A DNA stretch of 64,000 bases from Rapana venosa (lineage: Eukaryota; Mollusca; Gastropoda; Neogastropoda; Muricidae), in NCBI GenBank assembly GCA_028751875.1, contig CM054138.1:40270537-40334536 (forward strand), written 5' to 3'. Positions 1-12,331 of this stretch are shown here, piece after piece. Below the pieces are notes generated by a model, which saw nothing but the letters and a program-made list of their open reading frames with translations, was not told where the DNA came from and did no database searches. The first letter of the stretch is position 1. The number at the start of each line of letters is the position of its first letter. Position numbers and translations under genes: made by a program.

Positions 1-299
1 TTGTTGCTTCTGCTTTGGAGAGCTGACTGAGCACTGTAGCGCAGTGGTTGAGGAAAGGAGGGGGGTTTAGGGGGGGGGGGGGGGGGCTTTTTGCTTTTGT
101 GTTTGTTTGTTTGTTGTTGTTGTTGTTTTCTTTGGCTAGAGTTCCTATATTTATTAATGGTGAGATGTGCGACCTTTTTTATATTTTGTTTTGTTTTGAT
201 TTTTGTTTGTTTGGTGTGGTTTACTTTGGTTTGTTGTTTGTTTGTTTGTTGTTTGTTTGTTTTGAGGGGGAGTGCCCACTATTCATTTAGCTACATTCC

Positions 300-840
300 C
301 TACTGGGATAGCACAGTGTTTAACTCAACGGATTATAAAGTAGGTTTCGAGAAGGTCCTCTGTTCAAATCTCATTCGTTGTTTTGTTGTTGTTGTTGTTG
401 TGCATTCCCCAGCTTAACACTCTGGGGGTTACCCAGAACATGCACTCTTGACTCACTCGTCCCACCTGGGAATCACTGTGAAATAGGAAGTACACCAGGT
501 GAGAAGTCTGTGTGTATGACTCTTTTCAAGTACCTCGCCATATAGGCAGCCATACTCCGACTTCAGAGGATTTTTCTCCTTCAAGGGAGAGTGCAGGTTG
601 TTATGTTAAGAGCTTGTCGTGGCTGAAGGCAATCTCAACACAACATTTTACAACATAACAACATTTTAATGTAGGCCTTGGCACTTAGCTGAGACATCAA
701 TAACTGACACAGCTTTTGGCCTGAGCCAAAAACCCCATGAGTGACTGTTGTTTTCTGGTTGGATCCTATCCATAGATGAGTGCACTGGGAACACCTCAGT
801 ATGAACATGGCTGAGGTGGGGAAGGCTTGATAACTGGTTG
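300..840 (+). mobile_element. SINE-D, tRNA-headed, copy 1
   Basis: It begins with a tRNA-like head (GGGATAGCACAGTG... and a B-box-like GTTCAAATCTC at about 362-373), then a body with CCCAGCTTAACACTCTGGG, a middle GGCAGCCAT..CTCCGAC and TGGCCTGAGCCAAAA. Copies at 26,935-27,395 (+) and 16,310-16,455 (-) define the family. Local label only; family name unknown. Confidence 0.55.
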
Positions 841-1877
841 GTTCAGTGAGTGTGACGTTTAGGGCTTAGTCACCCCTCTGGTGTATTTTGGGGGGGCTGC
901 CACATTGGAAGAGACTTTATGATCAGATTGAACAACATATGTGCAGATGCACTTTGTCTTCAACCCTGATCAGCTTCGTGTCTGTGTGTGTGCGTGCGTG
1001 CGTGCGTGTGCGTGTGCGTGCGCGCGCCCACTCAATTCCTCATCTAGTCCTTCTGCGAATGAGACTTTAAAACAAAGGATCGATGCATGAGCACATGCAT
1101 ACCATAGACAATCTTGCACCCATGTTAAAATCCTATTCCAATATTTCGAAGAAAAAATACAACTGTCGTGTTGCTGGCATTGAGGAATGGACAGAGGACA
1201 TAAGCACTACAATCTTCAACTTTCTGTCTGAACTTGTTGCTGTGATGCTGATACCAGCCAGAGAGGCTCGCTCAGCAGTGAAGAGCTGCCATGGCTTTGA
1301 AATCGGCCCTTCTCCATGCCAGCCAGGTGATAACGTTATGAAATAACACGGTGAGCTGACACTATGAACCCAAGTCTCTTGCCAAATCCTTATTCCCTTT
1401 CCCACCGCAGGTCCGTCCACCTGTCTCTTCCCTGCCAACCCCCACAGTCGTCCAGCCATCCGTCTTCCATTCTGTTCTGGGACTAGATTAGATGGTAGGC
1501 TGGGAATGGGGCCCCCTATCTGTATCATACATCGTTCTGCATGGTGCCAGTCTCCAGCTTTAGCTCTGCCGCTCCCATGTGTGATGATTATACACCGCTT
1601 CCCGTCTGCCGTAAAGCACGCGCGTTTTCACGTGTCACCACGTATCTGCTGTTTTAGCGCATGCCCAGTCAAGGGGTCGCCGTTGTGAAGACGTTAGCTC
1701 ATGTCTCAATAATTATGTCAGTGGATTCTGCGAGACACACACGGGCTGTTTCACCCGTTTGTTTGGGGAGAACTGTCCCCCTGTTGGGACTGGACTTTGT
1801 TAATTAACATGATACACTGCAACACGATACCTTGAAACGTATTCTTGGGAAAGAAGTTGTGAGTTTAAAGGAATTCT

Positions 1878-1923
<46 letters not shown>

Positions 1924-2300
1924 TGTGTCTAATAATTATCATTATTTGTAAATGAGACTCAAATAAAACCTAGCTGGAGACACAACACACACACACACAC
2001 ACACACACACAACTGGATGTGTGTTTAATGCTGTACACAGTTTGGCCAGAGGATACGCTCCACTTCTTTGAGAAAGATATTAAAGATACAGGCCTATTCT
2101 GCATGGATGAGTTGAACCTGATACCCAGGCCGTTTCAGACTTGTGTTAACGGTGTCTGACAACCTGTTTTGAGATGTAACTGCTCACCAGCCAGCAGCAG
2201 ACTCCCCCAACCCTGCTTTTAAAACAGTCCGTGTGTTGTAGAACATGTCTAGGGCTTCTGTCACACCACTAGAGTAATGCAGGCTGTATTCAAAAAGTTC
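840..2300. other. Intergenic stretch with CA arrays
   Basis: Apart from the weak ORF1-like fragment at 1,130-1,265 it holds a GT/GC repeat near 975-1,028 and CA arrays at 1,880-1,919 and 1,982-2,011. No gene was recognised. Confidence 0.6.
1130..1265 (+). pseudogene. Possible LINE ORF1 (RRM-type) fragment
   Basis: An 87-codon open frame includes KKKYNCRVAGIEEWTEDIST and TIFNFLSELVAV, which resembles the start of the RRM-like domain of L1/Tx1-type ORF1 proteins (RRNNLRIxGIPE..xED...). The match is short and by eye only; a random ORF cannot be excluded. Confidence 0.25.
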
Positions 2301-2324
2301 AACACAAAACATCTGTCAATGTGC

Positions 2325-2418
2325 ACTGTTTTTTTTGGTTTTTTTCGTCCATCAACAAGAGCTCTGAGGTTAACCATTGGCAAGAATTTTTTCTATGCGA
2401 CCCCCCCCCCCCCCCCTT

Positions 2419-2450
<32 letters not shown>

Positions 2451-2515
2451 ACACACACACCATTTAGGTAGCCGCATTCCGACTTTGGGGATGGTGTCTA
2501 AACATACCACCCGAA
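2325..2515 (-). mobile_element. SINE-B2 (alternative tail) fragment with poly-C insertion
   Basis: The plus strand shows AACAAGAGCTCTGAGGTTAA, then a run of about 45 C broken by TTA and ending in CA repeats, then TAGGTAGCCGCATTCCGACT. In other copies only a short CCCACCnTTA lies between these blocks. Confidence 0.5.
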
Positions 2516-2962
2516 AAAGTTTTTTTGTTTCCCCTTTACTCGCACGAAATGGCCTACTCTACCGAAATTTTGGGAAAGGCTTTTTTTTTTAAAGCGGGGC
2601 CCCAAAATTTTGCGTACCCTTCGCACAATGAGCTTCAATTTCCATCCCCAAAAAAAAGGGCTTTTTAAAATTTAGTTCGTTTTTTTTGTCCCAAAATGGG
2701 GAAAAAAGACAAGGCTGGGGATCGGGAATTTCCGATTCTCGCGGTTTTTTGCCCCACTTGTAAGGCAGGGGAATCTTAACCGTCCCGGGCCCCTTTCCCC
2801 TTTTTTATGCATTTTGCTAAATGAAACCCCTCCCCCTGGTGGGAGGGGCGTCAGGGAGTTTAGGCAGGGATATGGGGTGACTGATACAAACATAAAACCA
2901 GAAAAAGGGCGCCTGGGGGCCCCCCCACAAAACTTCATGAAGCCCCCTGGGTGCGATCAAGT

Positions 2963-3023
<61 letters not shown>

Positions 3024-3151
3024 GGGGGGGCGGGGGGGGGGGGGCCCGGGGGGGGGGGGGGCCGGTTTCCTAAGTGCCGCCCTTTTAATCCCCCCCCCCC
3101 CCCCCAACCCCCCCCCCCCAAAAGTTTTTCCCCCCCAAAGAACCCCCCCCC

Positions 3152-3190
<39 letters not shown>

Positions 3191-3779
3191 AAAAAAAGTC
3201 CTTCGGAAAAGACTATAAACCGGGGTCCCCCTTTGTAAATTAGGCAGAACATCTTGCACACCTTAAACTTTCCGTTTTGGGGGAGTAGGCCATTTTTGTT
3301 GGCCCCGGGGGGAACGGGGGCAAAATTTTTCGAACCCGCATACACACGGGGGGCTGTGTGGGTTGTTTTTTTTTAAAAGCAATTGAGTGTTATTTTAATT
3401 TGCCTTTTATAAATAAATAAAATTTTCATTTTGGTTTTACACAGTTTTTGAAAGGGGGGGTGGGGGGAGGAGGGGTGGGTTAAAAAAAAAACCCTACAGG
3501 GAAAAGGTGCCTTGGTTTTTTTTTTAGGGGAAACCCCGCACACAAACAAAAAAAGTTTAACATGATTTTAAAAATTTATGGAGAAAACCCCAGATATCTT
3601 TATTCAGCAAGGGAAAAAAAACACATGGTGGGGGCAGAAACCCCTGAAACTGTTTCTGAAAAAAAAAGGAATTTAAAAAATTTCCCAAAAAGTGAATAGG
3701 GCCCTGCAGAAGGCGTGACAATCTTATGGATTTTTGCCCCTGCTCTGAAAAAACAAGTCCCTAGGATTTTGGAGGGTCA

Positions 3780-5212
3780 TACCCCCCCCCCACTGTTTCC
3801 CCCTTTCCATTTTCCCAAATTTGTTTCCCCCCCCCTTTCCCCTTCTCCCCCCCCCAGTTCACCACCCTTTCCCCCTCCCCCTCCTATCCTGTCCCCCCTC
3901 CCCCTTCCCCCCTTTCCCCTCCTCCTTTTCCAAACCCCCCTCCTTCCCCCTTCCCTTCTTTTCCCCCCTTCCCCCCTCTTCCTTCCCCCTTTCCCCCCTC
4001 TTCCTTCCTCCTTTCCCCCCTCTTCCTTCCTCTTCCCCCCTTCCTTCCTCCCTTTCCCCCCTCTTCCTTCCTCCCTTTCCCCCCTCCCTTTTTCCTTTCA
4101 ACCCACCCTTTCCCCCCTCCTTCCACCCTTCCCCCCTCCCTTTCCCCCCTCTTCCTTCCCCCTTCCAAACCCCCTTCCCCCTCTCCTTCCACCCTCTTCC
4201 TTCCTCCCTTTTTCCCCTTCCTTCCTCCTTCCCCCTTTCCTTCCTCCCCCCCAACCCCCTTCCTTCCTCCTTTTCCCCCCTCTTCCTTCCCCCTTCCACC
4301 ACCCCCTTTTCCTTTTTTCCTTCCACCCTCTTCCTTTTCCCCCTTCCACCCTCTTTCCCTCCTCCTTCCACCCTTTCCTTTCCCTTCCACCCTCTTCCCC
4401 TCCTCCCCCCACCCTCTTTCCCCTCCTCCCTTCCCCCCCTCTTTTCCCTTCCCCCCTTCCACCCTCTTCCTTCCTCCTTCCCCCCTCCCCCTTTCCTTCC
4501 TCCTTCCACCCTTTCCTTCCTTCTTCCACCCTGTTTCCCCCCCACCTTCCACCCTCTTCCTTTCCCCCTTCCACCCTCTTCCTTTCCCTTCCCCCTCTTC
4601 CTTCCTCCTTTCCCCCCTTCCCCTCCTCCTTCTTCCTTTTCCCCTTCCCCCTTCCAACCCCTTCCTTTCCTTCCCCCCTCTTCCTTTTCCCCCTTCCACC
4701 CCCTTCCCCTTCCTTTTTCCCCCTGTTTTCCCCCCCACCTTCCACCCTTCCTTCCTCCCTTCCCCCCTCTTCTTTCCCCCCTTCCAAACCCCTTCCTTCC
4801 TCCCTTTCCCCCCTTTCCCCCCCTTCCATCCCCTTTTCCCTTCCCCCTTCCCCCCTCTTTCCCTTTCCCCCTTCCACCCTTCCTTCCCCTTCCACCCTTT
4901 CCTTCCTTCTTCCCCCCCTGTTCCCCCCCCACCTTCCCCCTCTTCCTTTCCCCCTTCCCCCCCTCTTCCTTCCTCCTTCCCCCCTCTTTCCCTTTCCCCC
5001 TTCCCCTCTTTTTTTCCTTCTTCCCCCCTCTTCCCCCCCTCCTTTTTTTCCTCCCCCTCCCCCTTTCCCCCTTTCCCCCCTCTTCCTCTCCCCCTTCCCC
5101 CCTCTTCCTTCCTCCTTCCACCCTCTTTTCCCTTTTCCTTTTCCCCCCTCCTTTTTTTTTCCCCCCCCCCTTTTCCCCCTGTTCCCCCCCTCCTCCCCTC
5201 CCCCTTTGGGAA
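3780..5212 (+). repeat. 1.4-kb pure pyrimidine tract (CCCTTCC-type)
   Basis: Almost only C and T, with rare CAACC or CACC interruptions, built from irregular units such as CCCCCCTCTTCCTTCCTCC. On the minus strand this gives long Gly/Glu/Lys/Arg frames and on the plus strand Pro/Ser/Phe/Leu frames; these are compositional, not genes. Unit lengths are unreliable because the surroundings have inflated homopolymers. Confidence 0.7.
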
Positions 5213-5424
5213 GAGATCTTTTTTTTTTGGGTTTAAAAAACCGGGAAAAGTGAGTGAAGAATCCAGGGCCCGACAGGGAAGAGGCCCAAAACCCTTTCCA
5301 GAGAAAGGGAAGGGGGAGGGACGTTGTTGAGGCCCCATTTCCCCCGCCCGGAGCTATAAGGGAAAAAAAAGGAAAAGGAATTTAAAATTTTTGCCCCTTT
5401 CTTTTAAAATTTCGGTTCCCCCTG

Positions 5425-5650
5425 TTTTATGCAGTTTTTTACATTTTGTCAAACCGGGTTCCCCCCGGGACAAAATGGCCTAATCTTCCCAAAAAGTGGA
5501 ACAGGCCCTTTTTTGTTTTACGCAAGATGTTTTGCGTTCATTTTGCGCACACGGGGTTCCCGGGTTTTTAACTCATCCAAAGGACTTTTTGGAGGGGAAA
5601 GAAATGGGGACTGGGGTTAACTCCGGGTAAAAAAACCCCTTTGGAAGATT
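5425..5650 (-). mobile_element. SINE-B, degraded copy in poor-quality sequence
   Basis: Blocks recognisable on the plus strand in order: CAAAATGGCCTAATC, GCAAGATGTTTTGCG, AACTCATCCAAAGGACTTTT and GGGGTTAACTCCGGGTA. These match the full-length copies but carry homopolymer indels. It shows that the poor-quality zone derives from ordinary genomic DNA. Confidence 0.5.
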
Positions 5651-8199
5651 CAAAACCCGGGGTGACTTCCCACGAGTTTTAATGTTAACACTCCCAACCA
5701 TCCCGGTTATCCCATACCCCCGGAAAACAGCAAACAAAGAAGAGAAGGAAAAGGGGGTGAGATGCGGGTAAAGGGCAGGCGCCCGTATGTCTGGTAGAGT
5801 GTTTTCGAAAAACAGATTTTTCAAAACGTTACATAGCTTTCCCCCCTTTTTTTTCAAGGGCTCTGTTTTTTTTTCACCGAGCTGTAAAATAAACCTCTTG
5901 TGCTTTAAACCCCTTTTTTGATTTGGGGTGCAATGACCTGTTCAAAGGGGTCTCTCTCTTCCCCCTTCCCTCCCCTCTCTTCGCCCTCGTTCCTCGCCGT
6001 TCCGTTTTTTTCACGTGTTTTTTTTGCAACAAAATTGCAGGAGCCAGTTTGGGCCCCGCCTGACTGAAAACTTTGCTGTAAAAAATTTTGTCGATTCTGG
6101 CGGGGTTTAGATACCACCGTTTTAAAACTTAAAGCCAACCATCCCGGTTATCCCCCTCCCCCAAAAAAGGGGGGACAGAAAGACAGACCGACAGACAGGG
6201 CGAAAAAGAAGGGAGGGGGGAGATGTGAATTTTAAAACGTTGGCCAGTATGTCTGGTATGTTGTTTTTTATTGTTAATTTTTGTGTTGTGGGTCAATCCC
6301 CCTTTCCCCTGTCCCCCCTTTTGAAAAAGGGTTTAAAAGCTTTAAAAAACACAATAAACTTTTGTCATTTTTTCTCTCTCTTCTCTCTCTCTCTATCCCC
6401 CTCTCTCTCTCTATCTCTCTCTCTTCTCTCTCTCTCTCTTCTTTTGGGTTTTTTGGGGGGGGGGGGGAGGGTTTTTTTTGTTTTTTTAAGGGGGGAAACC
6501 TTTTGGGTTTGGGGGAACCCCGTCCCATCATTTTGCCATGCTGCTTTTTGCTGTCGGTGCTTTTAAAGCCCCCCCCCTCTCCCCGGTTGTTTCTTTTTAG
6601 AAAGGAAAGCGAGGGGGGAAGGGGGAAAAAAAAGTCTAAGGTTTTTAAAAAAGTGTAAAAGTGTGTGTGTTTGTGTTTTGGGTGTGTGTGTGTTTTGGTT
6701 TGTGGTGTTTTGGTTTGTAATTTCATTATTTTTAAAGGGCCATTTATTTTTTAAAAAAAAATTTTAACTTTGTGAAGTAAGAAAGAATTAATTTTCATGC
6801 CCAAGGGGTTAAAGAAATTTTAAATTTTAAAACGGGAATGGGGAAATAAAGATGGTTTTGAAACCCCAAAAATGGAAAAGTCAAAGAACCCTTCTTTTAA
6901 AACCACTTGGGGGGAGGTTGGTTATCCCCGCTTAAAAATCCATTTTTCCCGTAGGCCCTATTTAAAACCGGCAGAAAAGGGGCCCAGAAAAAAAAACGGG
7001 CAAAACCATAATAAATAGGACACCCCCGGAAAAAAAGTAGATAGCTAATTCCCTGGTGATGTATGTCCCATTTTCCTTGAGTATTTCAGTCATCCGTATT
7101 TTCAATCTATGATATTACTTGTTAACTGAAACTTAAATACCACAGGTTATAAACAAATATGTTCTGATTATCTATATTTACTCAAAACTTTAAAATTACT
7201 CATCGGGGTCGTATCTGGGAGTAGTTGCACTGATCAAAAAAAAAAATTTTAAAAAAAAACTTGCCCCCTTTGTAAAACAGTTCCAGACCTGTAGATAAAA
7301 ATTGTTGTTCGTTAGTTAAAAATTTATTTGGTACTGAAAAGATAGTATGTGTGTACATTCCCCCATTGATTCATATTACTGGGGGGCAAACAATGGTTTG
7401 GTCTAGAAATGTTTTAAACGTGTTTTTTGCATTACAAAAAATATTTTACGATTTGGTGTTTGAAAGCTAGAATTGCGGTAGAATTACTACTTTGTGGACT
7501 CTGATTTTTCTAGTCAGGTGTATGCAACAAGTGATTTTTCCCCGTAACTCCCGTAAAAATATAACCTTTGGAGAGCAAAGCCTGAGTTATGCAGTATGTT
7601 CATTGTCTCATTTGAAAGGGTTGTGTGAACGGGTCTGAAAACAGTTTTAATACGTTTCCAGTTCTGGGTTTCAGGTTGTGAATAATTTTTATTTTCCACT
7701 GAACTGTATTCTTATTGTCGACTTTTACTGTTATTTCTCTTCAAGTGCAAAATGTAACTGAATCAACCACTTACCAGCGTGTCTGTATGCTTTTGATGAA
7801 GGTGATTTTGCCCTAAGAGGAGCAGGAAGATAAGACTGTAAAAACCCAATTCATTTAAAATAACTTTTAAAGAAAAAGACGGGGAAAAAAATTTGGATTT
7901 TGATGTAAATGGGGCCTGATTTATTTGTGATTAAAAAAATATATATTCTAGTGCGTAATTTGACAAAATTTTAACCCAAGGAAGAAGAGAGAGAGAGAGA
8001 AAAGGAGAGAGAGAGAGAGAGGAAATTTATACGATCAAGCGTTTGCCACACACCTTGCTTATAATCGACCTGGACTTTAGGGAAGTGAACTAAAAACCCA
8101 TTATCACCCCCCCAAGGGGAAAAAATTCCCCCTAAAACACACACAAATATCGCGCGTGCTTCGTTTTGTCTGCGACGCTCACAAAGCAACTTTTGCTGT

Positions 8200-8520
8200 C
8201 GTCATATGAGCGAAAATGCGCTGTTCTGCAGTCCGCCCTGGCGAGTCAGGCGAGGCATCCAACTTCCGCCTGGTGGGATTGTTATTTTTTTCTGTCTTAA
8301 AAAAAAAAAAGAAATGAAGAAAAAAGGAGGAGAAAAGGACCAAGGGGTAGAAAGAAGGAGGTACCGAAGAAAAGGGAAAAAGGGGGCAGAAATAAGAGAA
8401 GGGGATCGAAAAGGGGGAAATTTGCAATAAAAAAATTCAAAAGGTGGGGTGCTGTTCGGGCCTATAGGGACAGTCCCACGCCTGGCCACGGGAACGGACT
8501 ACGCGCGTTGTCACCGATTG
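8200..8520 (+). repeat. Repeat E, copy 1 (degraded)
   Basis: ATGAGCGAAAATGCGCTG, a purine-rich middle (8,300-8,420) and AAGGTGGGGTGCTGTTCG match the other copies at 40,915-41,235 and 60,030-60,210. Class of element unknown; perhaps a SINE body. Confidence 0.4.
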
Positions 8521-8539
8521 TCATGTAAGGGCTTCATAT

Positions 8540-8665
8540 ATAGTCTAAATTGGCCTGTGCTGGGGTGCGTGTGTAGTGTTGCCGTGAAAATCGAAGTTGT
8601 GTTTTCTCCCACTTCCAGTTGTTTCAGCACCTTTTAGGGTTGGGGTTAGGGCCTTTCAGAAGCTT
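8540..8665 (+). repeat. Dispersed direct repeat, copy 1
   Basis: AATTGGCCTG ... TTTCTCCCAC ... CACCTTTTAGGGTTG ... GCCTTTCAGAAGC aligns with 12,203-12,331 in the same orientation with short indels. The two copies lie on either side of the gypsy integrase remnant, but they are not placed or structured like confirmed LTRs. Confidence 0.4.
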
Positions 8666-9160
8666 GAAAATCTGTCTATTTTGGGCAACCCAAAATTTCC
8701 CCCTTTTTTGGGGGAAAATTAAAATTCAAAAAAGGGGAAAAGCGGGTTTTTTTAATTGCCTTATTCGTTATTTTCTCTTTTTTTTTTTTTTTTAAAATCA
8801 AGGGGGGTTTTTTGTATCTTTTTTGGGCTTTGGGGGGGTGTCTAAATGTGTGTAATTGGAGCAGGTTTTTGAAGGGAAACCCCGGGGGAGGTTGACTGGA
8901 AGGCCCAGGGGGGTTGGGGCGTAAAAAAGGGGTGTGATCTTTTCCACATTTTGGGGTGGTTGGGGTGTTTTCCCCTTGGATTCCCAAATTGTTCTTTTCC
9001 TTGAGGTCCCCGTTTTCGTAGCTTTAAAAAACATGCTTGGGGTGTTTTCCCCAAAGATCCCCCCTCTTTTCTGCCTTAGAAGAGGGCCCCCGATTTTGGG
9101 GTTTTTTAAATGGATTGGAAGTTGAACGTTTTTTTTCTTCTCCCCCTTTCGTTGCGGAAA

Positions 9161-9201
<41 letters not shown>

Positions 9202-9214
9202 TGGTGATAGCCAT

Positions 9215-9775
9215 TTTGAAAAGGGGCTGCTCTGAAATAGGATAGGCAATGTAGGGATCCTTTGCTTTTTTGAGAAGTTTTTTTAGGTCTGTTGTCTTTC
9301 GCTTCCCCATTGCTCGGGATTTTTGGGAGACTGTCGTGTGGGTGAAGCCGAAGTCTGAAGAAAAAATTGCAAAGTCAGCACGGGCAAACTGAGGTCCTTT
9401 TGTCAGACCCACACGGGGAGCCGTGAACAGCAAAGATGCTTTTCATTTTGGCGTGAGGCTACTGCTTCGGTTTGTCAAGACGCGGTTTGTCCAGGGGGTA
9501 AGTCGATACAACGATTAGCTTCCCGTTAGCTCGAACAGATCCTTCCCATCTAAAACCATTCGATCGGGAAAAGGAAGGGGGAAGAAAGGGGTTCCTTTCC
9601 CTTCAGTCTGTGTTTGTCAAAAATAGATTTTTGTTGACAAGGTTTCAATCGGGAAAGATATGTATGGCCCCCAAAAAAGAGGGATGAAGCAAGAGTCTGC
9701 ATTTGTGATTCCGGGTCCCCTTCGTGAATACGTTTTAGAATTTCCTTTCTCCCCTGGGGATAACGATTTGTCAAA
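9215..9775 (-). pseudogene. Ty3/gypsy-type integrase remnant (frameshifted)
   Basis: Read on the minus strand, about 9,620-9,770 encodes GRKEILKRIHEG followed in another frame by PGITNADS, matching the HHCC zinc-binding region before gypsy integrases (usually ...RIHEGHxGIxKCxxRA). Next come DLFELTG and LIVVSTYPLD (about 9,490-9,550), the first catalytic-Asp region, then KSIFAVHGSP, GPQFARADFAIFSSDFGFTH (about 9,350-9,410) and KKLLKKAKDPYIAY (about 9,240-9,280), the conserved end of the core. Several frame changes separate these blocks. Because the surroundings look like poor consensus, some may be sequencing errors. Reverse transcriptase and RNase H should lie at about 9.8-11.9 kb but were not recognised; 11,960-12,220 is weakly gag-like. 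LTRs were not identified. Confidence 0.6.
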
Positions 9776-10239
9776 AACAGTAGCGATCATTGCGATGGTC
9801 ATTTTCTCTGTTTGTCCATATGCTTGAAAGGGGTGATCGGGGGTAGGTGGGCCATCCACTGATGCAGATCTCGGTTTTGGTGTTTCAGGATTGATTTTTG
9901 TATTCCTTAAATTTATGCAGCTTGTTTGCTAAAGTGGCAATTATCGATGACCTGATTACAAAGACTGTTGCATCATCGATGGATTTGCCCGTTTTTTTTT
10001 GGCTGAGCATGTGGGAAAGTGACGTGCGCCCGCGTTGTTATTTTTCCAGGCGTCAAAACATTTGGAGAGAAAGCATGATGTATCAAAACCCCGCTGAATG
10101 CAGGGGGGTTTTTGGAAAGTTCGAGAGAAGCAGGGTACCAGGGGCTTGGGATCAGTCTCTACGGAAGCTGAGGCCAGGATTATTCACTCAGTCTCTCACG
10201 GGCCCAAGTGCTGCTAATCCTCTTTTCTATTACAGCTAG

Positions 10240-11060
10240 TTTTTCTCGTTGAGGGAGGGAAAAATATAAGATGGATGGTTTTTGTTTTTGAGTTGGAAAA
10301 GAAAAAATTGGGGAGGTAGTGATAAAGTTTTTTGGGGGTGAGGAGGGGGGGAGGTGAAATGAGTTTTTGTTTGTGGAAAGGTTTTGTTGGGGTATTTTTG
10401 GGGGGGTGTTTTGTGTAAAAACACGTTGGGGGGGGTTTGGGAAGTTGGGTTGAAAGGGGGGGAGTTGGGTTTGAAGAATGGGGAAGTAGGGATGTTTTTG
10501 GGGAAGAAAATTTGATGGTTATTTTGGGATTGGGGAATGGTTGTGAGAGTGTAAATTGGGTTTTGGAAAATTACATTTTCAGAAGTGGCACCCGAGTGTT
10601 TAGGAGGAGCTTTTGAAATGGTTGGGCCCGGACAATATTAGGGTGGAAAAAGTTGTGAGGATTTGAAGGGCCCGCAAAATTATTGTAAGGAAAGGGAAAG
10701 TGGTAGAAATACCCCAAAAGGGGAGAGTTGTGAAGGGTTGTTCCACGGGAGGGGTTTGAAAAGGGAGTTTAGTTGAGAAAATTTGGATGTTTTTAGGGGG
10801 TTTTTAAAAGGGGGTTTGGATGAATTGTTGAAGGGTTTTTTTTTTGGTGAGTTTAAAGGGTTAGTTTGGTTTTGGGGGTAATTTGGGGGTTGTTTGGAAG
10901 GTGGTAAAATTTTTGGAAAAAGGGGAATTAGTTTTACTTTGGAAATTAGAGGGGGGGTATTTTTCTTGGGAAAATGAAAGGTTTTGAAAATTTTTGAGGG
11001 GTTTTGGGTTTTTGTAATTTAATGGGAAATTGGTTTAAAATAATTTTGATGGGCTTTGGA
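10240..11060. other. C-depleted G/T/A-rich stretch
   Basis: Roughly 820 nt in which C is nearly absent apart from a few short clusters, while G and T runs dominate. No coding signal. The composition changes abruptly at both edges. Confidence 0.6.
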
Positions 11061-12202
11061 TTGATTTGGTTACACGGAGAAAACCCCCACTTGACACAGG
11101 CTGCCTACTGAGGAGAGAGAAGGCCTTTTAGAACGTAAATTTCCTGTCATTTTTTTGTCTCCGGGCGCAGCGGGCTTGAATTATCCCCGTTGTAAGGTAT
11201 GTTCCCTGCCCTTTTCAGGATTCCGGTTTTGTTAGCTGGTGTGTCGCCCAGCTTTCCCCCACCATAAAACTGATGCACCCGTTTTATTTAAGATTGGGTT
11301 TGCCATTTGTGGTTATTTTTGCGTCCAGATCATCACCTGAGTGGAAACATGGGCCCAAAAATCGTCATTAGTTCGTGTGAAAATCATTTCATTGATAATT
11401 CATGAACTATTTGTGTCATATTGTGTTTTTTAAAGGCCATACTTGGCAAACAACCAAATTCCTTTCTTTGGGAAATGAAAAATATGTGCGCGCAAATTTG
11501 GCTCTTGGATGAGATTTTCCTTCCCCAATATCCCCGATTTGAAATTGTTTGGCTCTACTGGTTGATGGAAAAAGTGGCGATACTGTTCTTTCAAAGCAGA
11601 ACATTTTTTGACAACGTTTATAGAAGCGTCGCCTCTGTCACTTTGACTCTTTTTCTCTTTCAGTTGTTGCTAGCTGGCTGCTTGAGTAAGAGTTAAACGC
11701 TTTTCTTGGAGTTCGTTGGGGAGTGATCATCGAGTACACCAAAATATTCGGTCCCCTTTCAGTTCCCTTTTAATTGACCAATTCCTTCTTTAGCCAAATT
11801 TTAATAAATCTTGAATAAAATTTTCAACTGCTCTCCGGCCTTTTTATTCTTTTTTGAACTTGGGTCCCCTCAACAATCGTAAATTTTTCCCAGCACCAAA
11901 GTATTACAAAAGCAGTCGATTTATCCTGTGAAACAGTGTCTTCATCAATGTTCAGGTTGACTTATTGTCTCCCCCATTCCCATAGTGTATAAAATACATC
12001 ACCTGTTCTTCTCAGTTTTTTTTCATAAGACCTGAACCTGTTCTGTAACGAAGGAAACGTTGCTTTTCCCTTTTGGCCATGGCTGCTGTGCCCTCGAATG
12101 GTTTGGGGCTGGAGACTTATCGGCTCGAACACTTCGTCTGTCCTTGCTGCACTTCTTCCCTTCGTGTCCAATCTTTGGTTTATAAAAAACCGCGCCCCAC
12201 TA

Positions 12203-12331
12203 GAATTGGCCTGGTCGTGGTAGCGTTGCGTGTGTGCCGGAAGAATCGGTTAGCGTTAAAATTTCTCCCACAATTCCTGTGTGTTCTCATCACCTTTTAC
12301 GGTATGAGAGTTATGGCCCCTTTCAGAAGCT
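12203..12331 (+). repeat. Dispersed direct repeat, copy 2
   Basis: AATTGGCCTGGTCGTGG ... TTTCTCCCACAATTCC ... TCACCTTTTACGGTATG ... GCCCCTTTCAGAAGC; the partner of 8,540-8,665. Confidence 0.4.

Noticed and set aside
3715..5338. Very long open frames on both strands (over 400 codons, Pro/Ser/Phe-rich or Gly/Glu/Arg-rich)
   Set aside because: Produced by the pyrimidine tract, which has no stop codons in any frame; no start context, no domains, and homopolymer lengths are unreliable.
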